Shown piece by piece: positions 7,970 through 15,757 of a stretch of DNA of 64,000 nt. The notes below the pieces were generated by a model that worked only from the letters and a program-made list of their open reading frames with translations, did no database searches and was not told the origin of the DNA. Position numbers and translations under genes: made by a program. Numbering within the stretch: position 1 is the stretch's first letter; every line of letters begins with the position of its first letter. The DNA is taken from assembly GCF_900091505.1 (NCBI RefSeq), contig NZ_LT607409.1, positions 1,922,001-1,986,000 of the forward strand, given 5' to 3'. The stretch is from Micromonospora chokoriensis (GTDB lineage: Bacteria > Actinomycetota > Actinomycetes > Mycobacteriales > Micromonosporaceae).

Positions 7970-9691
7970 ATGTCAGGACAGCTGCGTTTCGAGATCCTCG
8001 GGCCTCAGCGGGCCTGGTATTCCGACCGGGAGATCGACCTCGGGCCGGGCAAGCAGCGCGCGGTGCTGACCGTGCTGCTGCTTTCCGCGGGCCGTCCGGT
8101 GTCCACCGGGCAGATCATCGAGGCGGTCTGGCCGGAGGATCCGCCCGCGAACGGCCCCAACGTCGTGCAGAAGTATGTCGCCGGGCTGCGCCGGGTGCTG
8201 GAGCCGGACCGTTCGCCGCGTACCCCCGGGCAGGTGTTGAGCCTGACCGATGCCGGTTATCTGCTGCGCGTGGATCCGGACGCGCTCGACGCGGTCCGGT
8301 TCCAACGCGGCGTCCACCGCGCCCGGCAACGGCGGGCCGAGGGCCGTGCCACCGAAGCACTGACCGAGCTGGCCACCGCCCTGGCGCTCTGGCAGGGCGA
8401 GCCGTTCAGCGGCTTCACCGGACCACCTCTGGAGGCGGCCCGGCAACGGTTGGTCGAGCTGCGGGCCGTCGGGTTGGAGACCCGGGCCGACCTGATGTTG
8501 GACCTGGGCCGGCACCGGGAGATGGTCGGGGAGTTGGTGGAGTTGGTGGCCGAGTTCCCGGTCCGGGAACGACTGCGGCACCAGCTCATGCTGGCGCTCT
8601 ATCGCAGTGGGCGGCAGGCGGAGGCGCTCGCGGCCTACCGGGAGTTCGGTGACCTGCTCCGGGAGGAGCACGGCATCGGACCGGGCGAGGCGCTCCAGGA
8701 ACTGCACCGGCGCATCCTCCGCTCCGACCCGACCCTGGTGGCGGCGGAGCCGGCGGGTGAGCCGGAGCCGCCCCGCCCGCTACCGACTCCCAGCCCACCC
8801 GCGTCGATCGATCCACCCGCGCCGACGGCACCGACCAGCCCACCGGCCTCGACCAGCCCACCCTCGCCGGCCAGCCCGCCCCTCCCGACTGGCGGGTATG
8901 GGCCGACCGGCCCGATGCCCGCCCCGCAGCCTGTCCCTCCTCCGCCCTGGGCGCCCTCGAAACGGCACTCATCCCGGGACGCCCCGGCGCACTCGGTGCC
9001 GCCCTGGCTGAGTGTCACCGCGACGGTCGTCGGCATCCTCACCGCCGTGTTCTCCTTCGGTCTGCTCACCTGGCTGGTGGTGCTGGTCTACGCCAGTTGG
9101 CGACGGAGCTGGCGCAACGGGCTCACCGCCGTGGGATACCTGGTGCTGTCCGTCGCCTTCATCGGCGTCCTCGGGAGCAGCGACTCGGAGGAGGTGACCG
9201 ACGCCGAGGGATTCCTTGTCCTGGCCTGGATGCTCGGTTGGTTGCTCGGCGTCCTGCACACGATCCTGCTCAACGGCGCGATCTGGTCGGCCCTCACGAA
9301 CCGGATCGGGAGGTCGTCCGAGCCGGTGGTCGACGACCGTCGGGTCCGCCGTGAGCAGGCCCGTTACCTGCTGTACCACTACCCGGCAGCGCGGCAGGAG
9401 CTGCACATCGGCCGACCCGACCTGGCTCGCACCTTCGACGACGGTGGCCTGGTGGATGTCAACGCGGTCCAGGAACGGACGATCGCCGAGCTGCCCGGGG
9501 TCAGCGCCGGGCAGGCACGGCAGGTGGTGATGGACCGTTGGCTTCGTGGGCCGTTCGGCTCGATGGAGGACCTGGCTGCGCGCTGCCTCCTCCCACCGGC
9601 GCTCACCGATTCGCTGCGTGAGCTGCTCATCTTCCTTCCCCCGCCAGCCGTGCCCGCTCCACCCACGGCCGCACCCGGCCGGGCCGAGTGA
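7970..9691 (+). CDS. SARP-family transcriptional regulator with membrane segments and C-terminal helix-hairpin-helix-like region
   Basis: Regulator of the AfsR/DnrI/RedD class, 573 aa. Residues 1-100 form the OmpR-like winged helix (LRFEILGPQRAW at the start; GKQRAVLTVLLL at 27-38). Residues 105-250 form the bacterial transcriptional activation domain (BTAD), with TPR-like helices ending in AYREFGDLLREEHGIGPG. A Pro-rich linker (262-345) follows, then three hydrophobic segments (about 347-373, 386-402, 416-440). The C-terminal region has IAELPGVSAGQARQVV (505-520), resembling a ComEA-type helix-hairpin-helix. The reading frame extends to 7379, but the ATG at 7970 has AGGAG upstream and begins the domain exactly. 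A membrane-tethered SARP is unusual. A heptamer-repeat operator lies just upstream. Confidence 0.82.
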   Translation: MSGQLRFEILGPQRAWYSDREIDLGPGKQRAVLTVLLLSAGRPVSTGQIIEAVWPEDPPANGPNVVQKYVAGLRRVLEPDRSPRTPGQVLSLTDAGYLLRVDPDALDAVRFQRGVHRARQRRAEGRATEALTELATALALWQGEPFSGFTGPPLEAARQRLVELRAVGLETRADLMLDLGRHREMVGELVELVAEFPVRERLRHQLMLALYRSGRQAEALAAYREFGDLLREEHGIGPGEALQELHRRILRSDPTLVAAEPAGEPEPPRPLPTPSPPASIDPPAPTAPTSPPASTSPPSPASPPLPTGGYGPTGPMPAPQPVPPPPWAPSKRHSSRDAPAHSVPPWLSVTATVVGILTAVFSFGLLTWLVVLVYASWRRSWRNGLTAVGYLVLSVAFIGVLGSSDSEEVTDAEGFLVLAWMLGWLLGVLHTILLNGAIWSALTNRIGRSSEPVVDDRRVRREQARYLLYHYPAARQELHIGRPDLARTFDDGGLVDVNAVQERTIAELPGVSAGQARQVVMDRWLRGPFGSMEDLAARCLLPPALTDSLRELLIFLPPPAVPAPPTAAPGRAE

Positions 9692-9750
9692 GGCAACCGG
9701 CACAGGGCGCGACGGGTCGGACCGTCCGCCACTGCTGGTAGAAATGCCGG

Positions 9751-11871
9751 ATGAGCCACGATCGAGCGGCGGTGCGGGAGCGGGCCGAGGCGGTGCTGCG
9801 CCGGCTGGCCGGTGACCACGCCCGGCTGCGCGAGGACCAGTGGCGGGCCATCGAGGCGCTCGTCGTCGACCGGCGGCGGGTGCTCTGCGTGCAGCGCACC
9901 GGTTGGGGCAAGTCGGCCGTCTACTTCGTGGCCACCGCCCTGCTGCGGGACGGCGGGGAGCACGGCCCCACGGTGATCGTGTCGCCGTTGCTGGCGTTGA
10001 TGCGAAACCAGGTCGAGGCGGCGGCCCGGGCCGGCATCCGGGCCCGCACGATCAACTCGGCGAACCTGGACGAGTGGGACGAGATCACCGCCGAGATCCA
10101 GTCCGGGGCCGTGGACGTGCTGCTGATCAGCCCGGAACGGCTCAACAACCCGGACTTCCGCGACGGCGTACTGCCCAAGCTGGCCGCGACCACCGGGCTG
10201 CTGGTGGTCGACGAGGCGCACTGCGTCTCGGACTGGGGGCACGACTTCCGGCCGGACTACCGGCGGCTGCGCACGTTCCTCGCGGAGTTGCCGGAGCGCA
10301 CGCCGGTGCTGGCCACCACCGCCACCGCCAACTCCCGGGTCACCGAGGACGTGGCCGAGCAGTTGGGTGACGCGCTGGTCCTGCGTGGCACCCTGGACCG
10401 TGAGTCGCTGCGCCTCGGGGTGCTCGACCTGCCCAGCCCGGCGCACCGGCTGGCCTGGCTCGCCGACCACCTGGACCAGCTGCCCGGCTCCGGGATCATC
10501 TACACGCTGACCGTGGCGGCGGCGGGGGAGACCGCCGAGTTCCTGCGTTCCCGGGGTTACCCGGTGTCCTCGTACACCGGGCAGGTCGAGGACGCCGACC
10601 GGCGCGCAGCCGAGCAGGACCTGCTCGACAACAAGATCAAGGCGCTGGTCGCCACCAGCGCGCTCGGCATGGGCTTCGACAAACCCGACCTGGGCTTCGT
10701 CGTCCACCTCGGCGCACCACCGTCGCCGATCGCGTACTACCAGCAGGTCGGCCGCGCCGGTCGCGCCGTGGAGCACGCCGAGGTCCTGCTGCTGCCCGGT
10801 GCGGAGGACGCCGCGATCTGGCGATACTTCGCCTCGCTGGCGTTCCCACCGGAGCAGCAGGTCCGGGCCGTGCTGGCCGCCCTGCACACCGACCGCCCGC
10901 TCTCCACCCAGGCCCTCGAACCCCTCGTCGACCTCCGCCGGGCCCGGTTGGAGCTGATGCTCAAGGTTCTCGACGTGGACGGCGCGGTCCGCCGGGTGCG
11001 CGGTGGTTGGCTCGCCACCGGCGAGCCCTGGACCTATGACGAGGCCCGGTTGCGCCGCGTCGCCGAGGCACGCACCGTCGAGCAACAGGCCATGCGGGAG
11101 TACGCGACCACGTCCGACTGCCGGATGCGGTATCTACGGGAACGCCTGGACGACACCGGGGCGGCCGACTGCGGTCGCTGCGACAGGTGCGCCGAACCCC
11201 TCTTCGTCGCCGACGTGTCGACGACCGCTCTCGCCGCCGCGCAGACCTTCCTGGGCCGGCCCGGTGTGGAGATCGCCCCCAAGAAGCTCTGGCCGACCGG
11301 TTTGGACGCGGTGGGCGTACCCCTCAAGGGCCGGATCGCCCCCGCGGAGCAGGCCCTGCCGGGCCGGGCGGTCGGGCGTCTCTCCGACCTGGGTTGGGGT
11401 GGCCGGCTGCGGGATCTCGTCGGCCCGGAGGCGCCCGACGCGCCGGTGCCCGACGACGTGGCCGCGGCCGTGGTGGAGGTGCTGAAGGCATGGGCGCACG
11501 GCGACGACCCGTGGCCCCGCCGACCGGTGGCCGTGGTGGCGGTCGGCTCCCGGCGGCGACCCCGGCTGGTCGGGTCACTCGCCGACCGGATCGCCGCCGT
11601 GGGCCGGCTGCCGCTCCTTGGCCAGGTCACGCCGGCCGGTGCGGGCGGTTCCGGTGGGCCGCGCGGCAACAGCGCCCAACGGGTACGCGCGCTGCACGAC
11701 ACCTTCACCGTGCCGACCGACCTGGCCGACGCGCTGGCCGGCCTGGACGGCCCGGTGCTCCTGGTCGACGACCTGATCGACTCGGGTTGGACGATGACGC
11801 TCGTGACCCGGGCGTTGCGCCGGGTCGGCGCCCCCGACGTGCTCCCGCTCGCCCTCGCCGTCGCCGGGTGA
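9751..11871 (+). CDS. RecQ-family DNA helicase with C-terminal phosphoribosyltransferase-like domain
   Basis: Superfamily 2 DNA helicase, 706 aa. The motor has a Q-motif region (REDQWRAIEAL), Walker A RTGWGKS (about 49-55), DEAHCVSDWGHDFRPDY (154-170), the TTATA motif III and motif VI QQVGRAGRA. A RecQ-like zinc cluster follows (CRMRYL, then CGRCDRC). No HRDC domain is seen. Instead the last about 130 residues carry the PRPP-loop motif VLLVDDLIDSGWT (669-681), as in phosphoribosyltransferases, and a PGG-like loop region rich in Gly. The role of this domain is unknown; it may sense nucleotides. TAGAAA lies 6 nt before the ATG, suggesting a leaderless mRNA. An imperfect direct repeat begins at its stop codon. 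Confidence 0.85.
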   Translation: MSHDRAAVRERAEAVLRRLAGDHARLREDQWRAIEALVVDRRRVLCVQRTGWGKSAVYFVATALLRDGGEHGPTVIVSPLLALMRNQVEAAARAGIRARTINSANLDEWDEITAEIQSGAVDVLLISPERLNNPDFRDGVLPKLAATTGLLVVDEAHCVSDWGHDFRPDYRRLRTFLAELPERTPVLATTATANSRVTEDVAEQLGDALVLRGTLDRESLRLGVLDLPSPAHRLAWLADHLDQLPGSGIIYTLTVAAAGETAEFLRSRGYPVSSYTGQVEDADRRAAEQDLLDNKIKALVATSALGMGFDKPDLGFVVHLGAPPSPIAYYQQVGRAGRAVEHAEVLLLPGAEDAAIWRYFASLAFPPEQQVRAVLAALHTDRPLSTQALEPLVDLRRARLELMLKVLDVDGAVRRVRGGWLATGEPWTYDEARLRRVAEARTVEQQAMREYATTSDCRMRYLRERLDDTGAADCGRCDRCAEPLFVADVSTTALAAAQTFLGRPGVEIAPKKLWPTGLDAVGVPLKGRIAPAEQALPGRAVGRLSDLGWGGRLRDLVGPEAPDAPVPDDVAAAVVEVLKAWAHGDDPWPRRPVAVVAVGSRRRPRLVGSLADRIAAVGRLPLLGQVTPAGAGGSGGPRGNSAQRVRALHDTFTVPTDLADALAGLDGPVLLVDDLIDSGWTMTLVTRALRRVGAPDVLPLALAVAG

Positions 11872-11975
11872 CCCGTTCCCGGTCGGCGGCGCGGTGTGGT
11901 GCCGGTTGGTCTCGCCGTGGCGGGGTGGCCCGTTTCGGGTCGGCGGCGCGGTCCGGTGCCGGTCGGTGCAGAAGT
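11863..11975. repeat. Imperfect direct repeat beginning at the recQ-like stop codon
   Basis: Two copies of roughly 50 bp, each centred on GTCGGCGGCGCGGT, start near 11866 and 11927. The first copy contains the stop codon of the helicase gene. No coding function is evident. Confidence 0.5.
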
Positions 11976-12059
11976 TCCCGGGCGGCGTCGAATGCGATCG
12001 TCACCACGCCGTCCGGGCGTCGGTCCGGGCCGGCCCGGCGCGGCGGTACCGTGGGCGGC

Positions 12060-12134
12060 ATGACCGACCAGCAGCCCGACACCCGCGCCGCCCTCTACCA
12101 GGGGGTTCACGTGCTGGGCGTCGGCGGTGCCTGA
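12060..12134 (+). CDS. Possible leaderless leader ORF (24 aa)
   Basis: An ATG at 12060 lies 7 nt after TACCGT (12047-12052), the -10/start arrangement seen for many genes here. It opens a 24-codon frame that overlaps the GTG of the next gene by 8 nt. The peptide is not hydrophobic and has no recognisable motif. It may serve as a translated leader coupling ribosomes into the downstream gene. Alternatively it marks the transcription start only. Confidence 0.35.
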   Translation: MTDQQPDTRAALYQGVHVLGVGGA

Positions 12135-13080
12135 CCAGGTCTCCGCCGTGCCGGTGCCGGACGGGGTCTCCGCCGCGCCGGACCGCGCCACGCTTCGGCT
12201 GGCCCTGGTGGTCGGCGGGCTGGTGCTGGCGGTCCTGCTCGGTTTCGGCCTCGGCCGGCTGAACGAGGGCGGCACCACCACCGGCGCCCCTTCGCTGGCC
12301 GCCGAACACACCGACCCACCAGGCGTCGGCCCACACAACCACGGCACCGCCACGGGCACCGACCAGGGCACGCCCACCGAACCGGGCGGCCTCGCGGTCA
12401 GCTCGGCCGGTCTCACCCTGGTGCCGCTGTCCACCGACTTCACCGCCGGTCGCCCCGGTCAGCTCCGCTTCCAGGTACGCGACGTGCAGCGTCGGCCGGT
12501 CACCCGCTTCGCCGTCGTGCACGACAAACCGATGCACCTCATCGTCGTACGTCGGGACCTGACCGGCTACCAGCACCTGCACCCGACCATGGCGGCCGAC
12601 GGCACCTGGTCGGTGCCGCTGACCCTCGCGCAGCCCGGCGCCTGGCGCGCGTACGCCGACTTCACCGTCGTCGCGGACAACGGCGCGCAGACCGCGGTGA
12701 CCCTCGGCACGGACCTGGTCGTGCCCGGTGACTACCGGCCTCGCCCGCTGCCCGGACCGGCCACCTCGACGACGGTGGACGGGTTCACGGTCGGCTACCA
12801 GGGCACCCCGCAGGCCGGGACGACAGTGCCCCTGACCTTCCGGGTCGACGGCGCGGCCGGTGCCGCCCGGTTGGAGCGTTACCTCGGGGCGTACGGGCAC
12901 CTGGTGGCACTGCGCGAGGGTGACCTCGGCTACCTGCACGTGCACCCGGAGCCGGAACTGGTGGACGGTCAGGTCAGGTTCTGGCTGACCACCCCGGGGC
13001 CCGGCCGCTATCGCCTCTACCTCGACTTCCAGGTAGGCCCGACGGTCCACACGGCAGAGTTCACCCTCACCGTCCCCTGA
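12127..13080 (+). CDS. Membrane-anchored extracytoplasmic protein with paired His motifs, possible metal handling
   Basis: Protein of 317 aa. One N-terminal transmembrane segment (about 23-43) is followed by a Gly/Thr/His-rich linker containing GPHNHG and an outside domain of beta-rich sequence. Two half-domains each hold a His pair in a similar setting: DLTGYQHLHPT and GDLGYLHVHPE, the latter after GAYGHLVALR. I recall the second motif from actinobacterial proteins near copper or heavy-metal genes, but no metal-transport gene is adjacent here, so function is inferred weakly. The GTG start overlaps a 24-codon leader frame. A perfect palindrome lies 45 bp after the stop. Confidence 0.6.
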   Translation: MPDQVSAVPVPDGVSAAPDRATLRLALVVGGLVLAVLLGFGLGRLNEGGTTTGAPSLAAEHTDPPGVGPHNHGTATGTDQGTPTEPGGLAVSSAGLTLVPLSTDFTAGRPGQLRFQVRDVQRRPVTRFAVVHDKPMHLIVVRRDLTGYQHLHPTMAADGTWSVPLTLAQPGAWRAYADFTVVADNGAQTAVTLGTDLVVPGDYRPRPLPGPATSTTVDGFTVGYQGTPQAGTTVPLTFRVDGAAGAARLERYLGAYGHLVALREGDLGYLHVHPEPELVDGQVRFWLTTPGPGRYRLYLDFQVGPTVHTAEFTLTVP

Positions 13081-13124
13081 AGCCCGCCAGCCCCGCCCCG
13101 CCCTGCCCTTCGCCCCGGCTCCCG

Positions 13125-13180
13125 TTGATCATGACGTTATCGCCGTCCTCGGCTTTTCGTGGCGATAACGTCATGATCAA
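13125..13180. repeat. Perfect 20-bp-arm palindrome (family A)
   Basis: The arm 13125-13144 (beginning TTGATCATGACG) is repeated exactly inverted at 13161-13180 with a 16-nt loop. It sits downstream of the His-motif protein gene. Its TTGATCA outer end matches the palindrome at 6895 while the inner sequence differs. Confidence 0.75.
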
Positions 13181-13285
13181 AGATGGGGGCCTGTCGTCTT
13201 TGGCGGTCCGGCCCGTCCCGGACGGAGGATCGGTCTCGGTCGCCTTGGACGTCCTGCTGTCGTGCGCGCGAGCCCTTCCTTGGGG

Positions 13286-13365
13286 GAGATCCGCGCAACA
13301 TCGGGGATGTTGCTGTGTCCCGCGTGTCTGAGGCAGCACTATCCCCGATGTTGTGAGGATCTTGG
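13286..13365. repeat. Palindrome family B element (CAACATC / GGATCTTGG)
   Basis: CAACATCGGGGAT (13296-13308) is inverted exactly at 13341-13353. Flanking AGATCC and GGATCT extend the stem after a 3-nt mismatch. The right side GATGTTGTGAGGATCTTGG (13347-13365) matches 17 of 19 bases at 44550-44568, so this is a dispersed element. Confidence 0.6.
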
Positions 13366-13366
13366 G

Positions 13367-13429
13367 CGCGGGGCGCGGGGCGCGGGGCGCGGGGCGCGGG
13401 GCGCGGGGCGCGGGGCGCGGGGCGCGGGG
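13367..13429. repeat. Tandem repeat (CGCGGGG)x9 abutting the XRE gene stop codon
   Basis: Nine uninterrupted copies of the 7-mer CGCGGGG end one base before the stop codon of the minus-strand XRE gene (13431). With the two palindromes at 13125 and 13286, it fills the 350-bp gap 13081-13430. I see no gene in that gap. Confidence 0.85.
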
Positions 13430-13430
13430 G

Positions 13431-13847
13431 TCAGCCGGCGCGGCGGATGGGGCGGCGGGCGAGGTAGCGGAGCAGGTCGCGGATGTGGTGCTTCTCCTCG
13501 GCGGGGACCGTGGGGTCGGCCAGCCGGTCCAGGATGGCGCGGACGTCCGCCTCGACGGGGCCGTCGTCGTGGCGTCGGCGGGGCGTGGGGCCGGCGTCGG
13601 GCAACCCGAGCGCACGGAAGGCGGCCGCGACCGGCAGATCCAGTGCGGCGCAGAAGCCGCGTACCTTCGCCAGTTCGGGATAGTCCTGCCAGTCGCCCGC
13701 GAGCCAGCGGAACACGGTGGAGCGACCGACGCCCGTGTGTGAGGCAAGATCAGTCACGGTCCAGCCACGTTCGTCGCGAGCGTCATCGATGGCGCGCCGG
13801 ACGAAGCGGGCGAAGGCCATCTGCGGTGATACGTCGGCTGATGCCAT
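13431..13847 (-). CDS. XRE-family helix-turn-helix regulator
   Basis: Small DNA-binding protein, 138 aa. The HTH spans about residues 18-56, with WTVTDLASHTGVGRSTVFRWLAG matching the XRE pattern (helix 2 turn helix 3). The C-terminal half holds an acidic, Arg-rich tail (about 95-138) ending in a short helical segment. The reading frame runs to 14009; the ATG at 13847 begins just before the conserved region, with AGGAGGG about 15 nt upstream. It is divergent from the small membrane protein gene at 14096. The target is unknown; autoregulation from the shared 248-bp interval is plausible. Confidence 0.75.
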   Translation of the reverse strand: MASADVSPQMAFARFVRRAIDDARDERGWTVTDLASHTGVGRSTVFRWLAGDWQDYPELAKVRGFCAALDLPVAAAFRALGLPDAGPTPRRRHDDGPVEADVRAILDRLADPTVPAEEKHHIRDLLRYLARRPIRRAG

Positions 13848-14095
13848 CCCTGTGTGTCTTTCCCTCCTGCCGGAGCACCGGGACGATGCGCCTTCCGAGG
13901 GTAGTACGCCGAAGGGTGGAAACAATTGACTGACCGCACAAACTGTCCCGTGGATGAGACTTTTTCTCCGGCAGCATGGTGCGGTCCGAAAATTGCACCG
14001 AGCGATCATCGTCGTTGTTCCACTAAGCTCGGTGCCCGTCCCGGCCTGGCGTCCTGCGCCTGCCGCGTCCTACCGCACCATCGCCGAGGAGCACC

Positions 14096-14527
14096 ATGGC
14101 CGACCCGAGCCGCCCCCACCCGTACCAGCCCGGTGCGGTGAGCCTCTTCTTCGTCGCCAAGGCCGGCGTCTTCGCTGCCGGGTTCTGGATCTGGCTGCTG
14201 GTCCTGGTGCTGCGCACGAGTTCCGCGACCGGTCTGCACGTGTTGGCCGCCACCGGCGCGATCACCACGACGTTGGTCGGTGTCGTGCTGGGTGCCCGGA
14301 TGGCGTTGCAGCACAGTGCGGCCGTCCGGCACGCCGAGGTCAAGAAGCTGCTGGTGGACATCTCCTGGAACGCCTTCGCCGCGGCCGGCAACGCCGAGAG
14401 CGCAGGCAAGGTCGTTCCCTTCCCGGCCGCTCCGGGAGACAACGATCGGGCTGGCCACCGGCCCGGCATCGACCGGGTGTCCGTCCTCGACGGCGGCGCC
14501 CGCGACCGTAGCGACCGCCGCCGTTAG
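14096..14527 (+). CDS. Small membrane protein of unknown function
   Basis: Predicted protein of 143 aa with two hydrophobic segments (about 16-40 and 47-68). A charged helix with KKLLVDISWNAFAAAGNAE follows, then a polar, Arg/Asp-rich tail. GAGGAG lies 6 nt before the ATG, supporting the start. I do not recognise a family. It is divergent from the XRE regulator, and its last 4 bp overlap the convergent methyltransferase gene. Confidence 0.6.
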   Translation: MADPSRPHPYQPGAVSLFFVAKAGVFAAGFWIWLLVLVLRTSSATGLHVLAATGAITTTLVGVVLGARMALQHSAAVRHAEVKKLLVDISWNAFAAAGNAESAGKVVPFPAAPGDNDRAGHRPGIDRVSVLDGGARDRSDRRR

Positions 14528-15672
14528 TCGTCGCCGGAGAGCAGGGTCTCCAGGCGAGGGGTGACCTGCCACTGATCGACCAGCTCGCGGTACTCCGCGC
14601 GCTGCGGTTCGGTCGGCGCGCCGCCGGTGCGGCGTGCCCGGATCAGCAGGTTGCGCGGCGTGTGCTGGGAGTCCACGAACTCCACCACCTCGGCCCGGTA
14701 CCCGTGCACCCGTAGCAACCCGGCGCGCAGCGCGTCGGTGAGCACGTCGGCGAAGCGCTCGCGCAGGATGCCCTGCCGGGTCAGCAGGTCGTACGGGGAG
14801 GGGGCCGGGTGGGCGCGGAGCTGCTTCGCCAGGTCGTGGTGGCAGCACGGGGCGGCCAGCACCCAACGGGCGTCCCAGCGCACCGCGCGGGCCAACGCCT
14901 CGTCCGTGGCGGTGTCACAGGCGTGCAACGCCAGCACCAGGTCGGGCGCGGGGTCGACGACGGCGTCGGCGATGGTGCCGGCCACGAAGCTGACCTGGTC
15001 GGCCCAGCCCAACCGGTGCGCCAGCTCGGTGTTGCGCTGCCGCTGGTCTTCGCGGACGTCCACACCGACCAGGTGGACGTCCAACCCCCGACCGGTCAGG
15101 TAGCGGTACGCGGCGAACGTCAGGTAGGCGTTGCCGCAGCCCAGGTCGACGACCCGGAGCGGGCCGGTCAGGTCGTCGGGGAGGGTCGCGGCGAGGGCCC
15201 GCAGGAACGCGTCCACCTGGCGGCGTTTGGCCGCCGAGCCGCCGATCTCGGTGAAGATCGGGTCACCGGGATCGAGGAGGTACTCCTTGGCCCGGTCGTT
15301 CCCGCCCGGCGTCGCCGCCGCGCGGGTGGCCGAGGCCCGGTGCACCTGAGCCTCGCCGGACTTGGTCACCCGCAGTTGGAGCGTCGCGTCGGCCGTCTCG
15401 ACGTGCCAGTTGCCGAAGGGTTCGGCCAACAGTTCGTCGACCGCGACGGCGGCCTCCGCGCCGGGAGCGACATTGCGGGTGTACGGGCGAGCACCGTCCG
15501 ACGTGGCGATCTGGATGCGGGGCCCGGCCTTGAGGGTCACCGGCCGCAGCTCGGCCCGAACCATCGAGGGGCGGTGCCCACGGCGTCGTCCGGCGGCGAC
15601 CGCCCGGGTCAGCGCGGGGTCGAGTAGCAGCGCCCGGACCTCGGTCAGGGCGGCGTCCAGTGGTTCCGGCAT
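14524..15672 (-). CDS. SAM-dependent methyltransferase-like protein (Methyltransf_32 type)
   Basis: Protein of 382 aa. A Rossmann methyltransferase domain begins around residue 170, with motif I VVDLGCGNAYLTF (174-186) and an acidic loop VGVDVRED. The later motifs LALHACDTATDEALA and APCCHHDLAKQL are characteristic of the Methyltransf_32/GSTCD-related group, inferred to act on RNA or protein but uncharacterised. The N-terminal 170 residues form a separate conserved region. The chosen ATG at 15672 follows a gap after the helicase stop; the upstream extension to 15873 is Pro/Arg-rich and overlaps the helicase gene end. It lies 85 bp downstream of the DEAD-box helicase gene on the same strand. 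Confidence 0.75.
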   Translation of the reverse strand: MPEPLDAALTEVRALLLDPALTRAVAAGRRRGHRPSMVRAELRPVTLKAGPRIQIATSDGARPYTRNVAPGAEAAVAVDELLAEPFGNWHVETADATLQLRVTKSGEAQVHRASATRAAATPGGNDRAKEYLLDPGDPIFTEIGGSAAKRRQVDAFLRALAATLPDDLTGPLRVVDLGCGNAYLTFAAYRYLTGRGLDVHLVGVDVREDQRQRNTELAHRLGWADQVSFVAGTIADAVVDPAPDLVLALHACDTATDEALARAVRWDARWVLAAPCCHHDLAKQLRAHPAPSPYDLLTRQGILRERFADVLTDALRAGLLRVHGYRAEVVEFVDSQHTPRNLLIRARRTGGAPTEPQRAEYRELVDQWQVTPRLETLLSGDD

Positions 15673-15757
15673 CGTTCCATCTTCGGCAGGTGGGGTGGGA
15701 AGGGAACATCCCCCGTACCGCGCGGGCGGTGCGGGGGATGTCAGGTGTGGCTGCTGG

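Noticed and set aside
13262-13933. Plus-strand frames antisense to the XRE gene
   Set aside because: Driven by the CGCGGGG repeat and high-GC third positions of the opposite gene.
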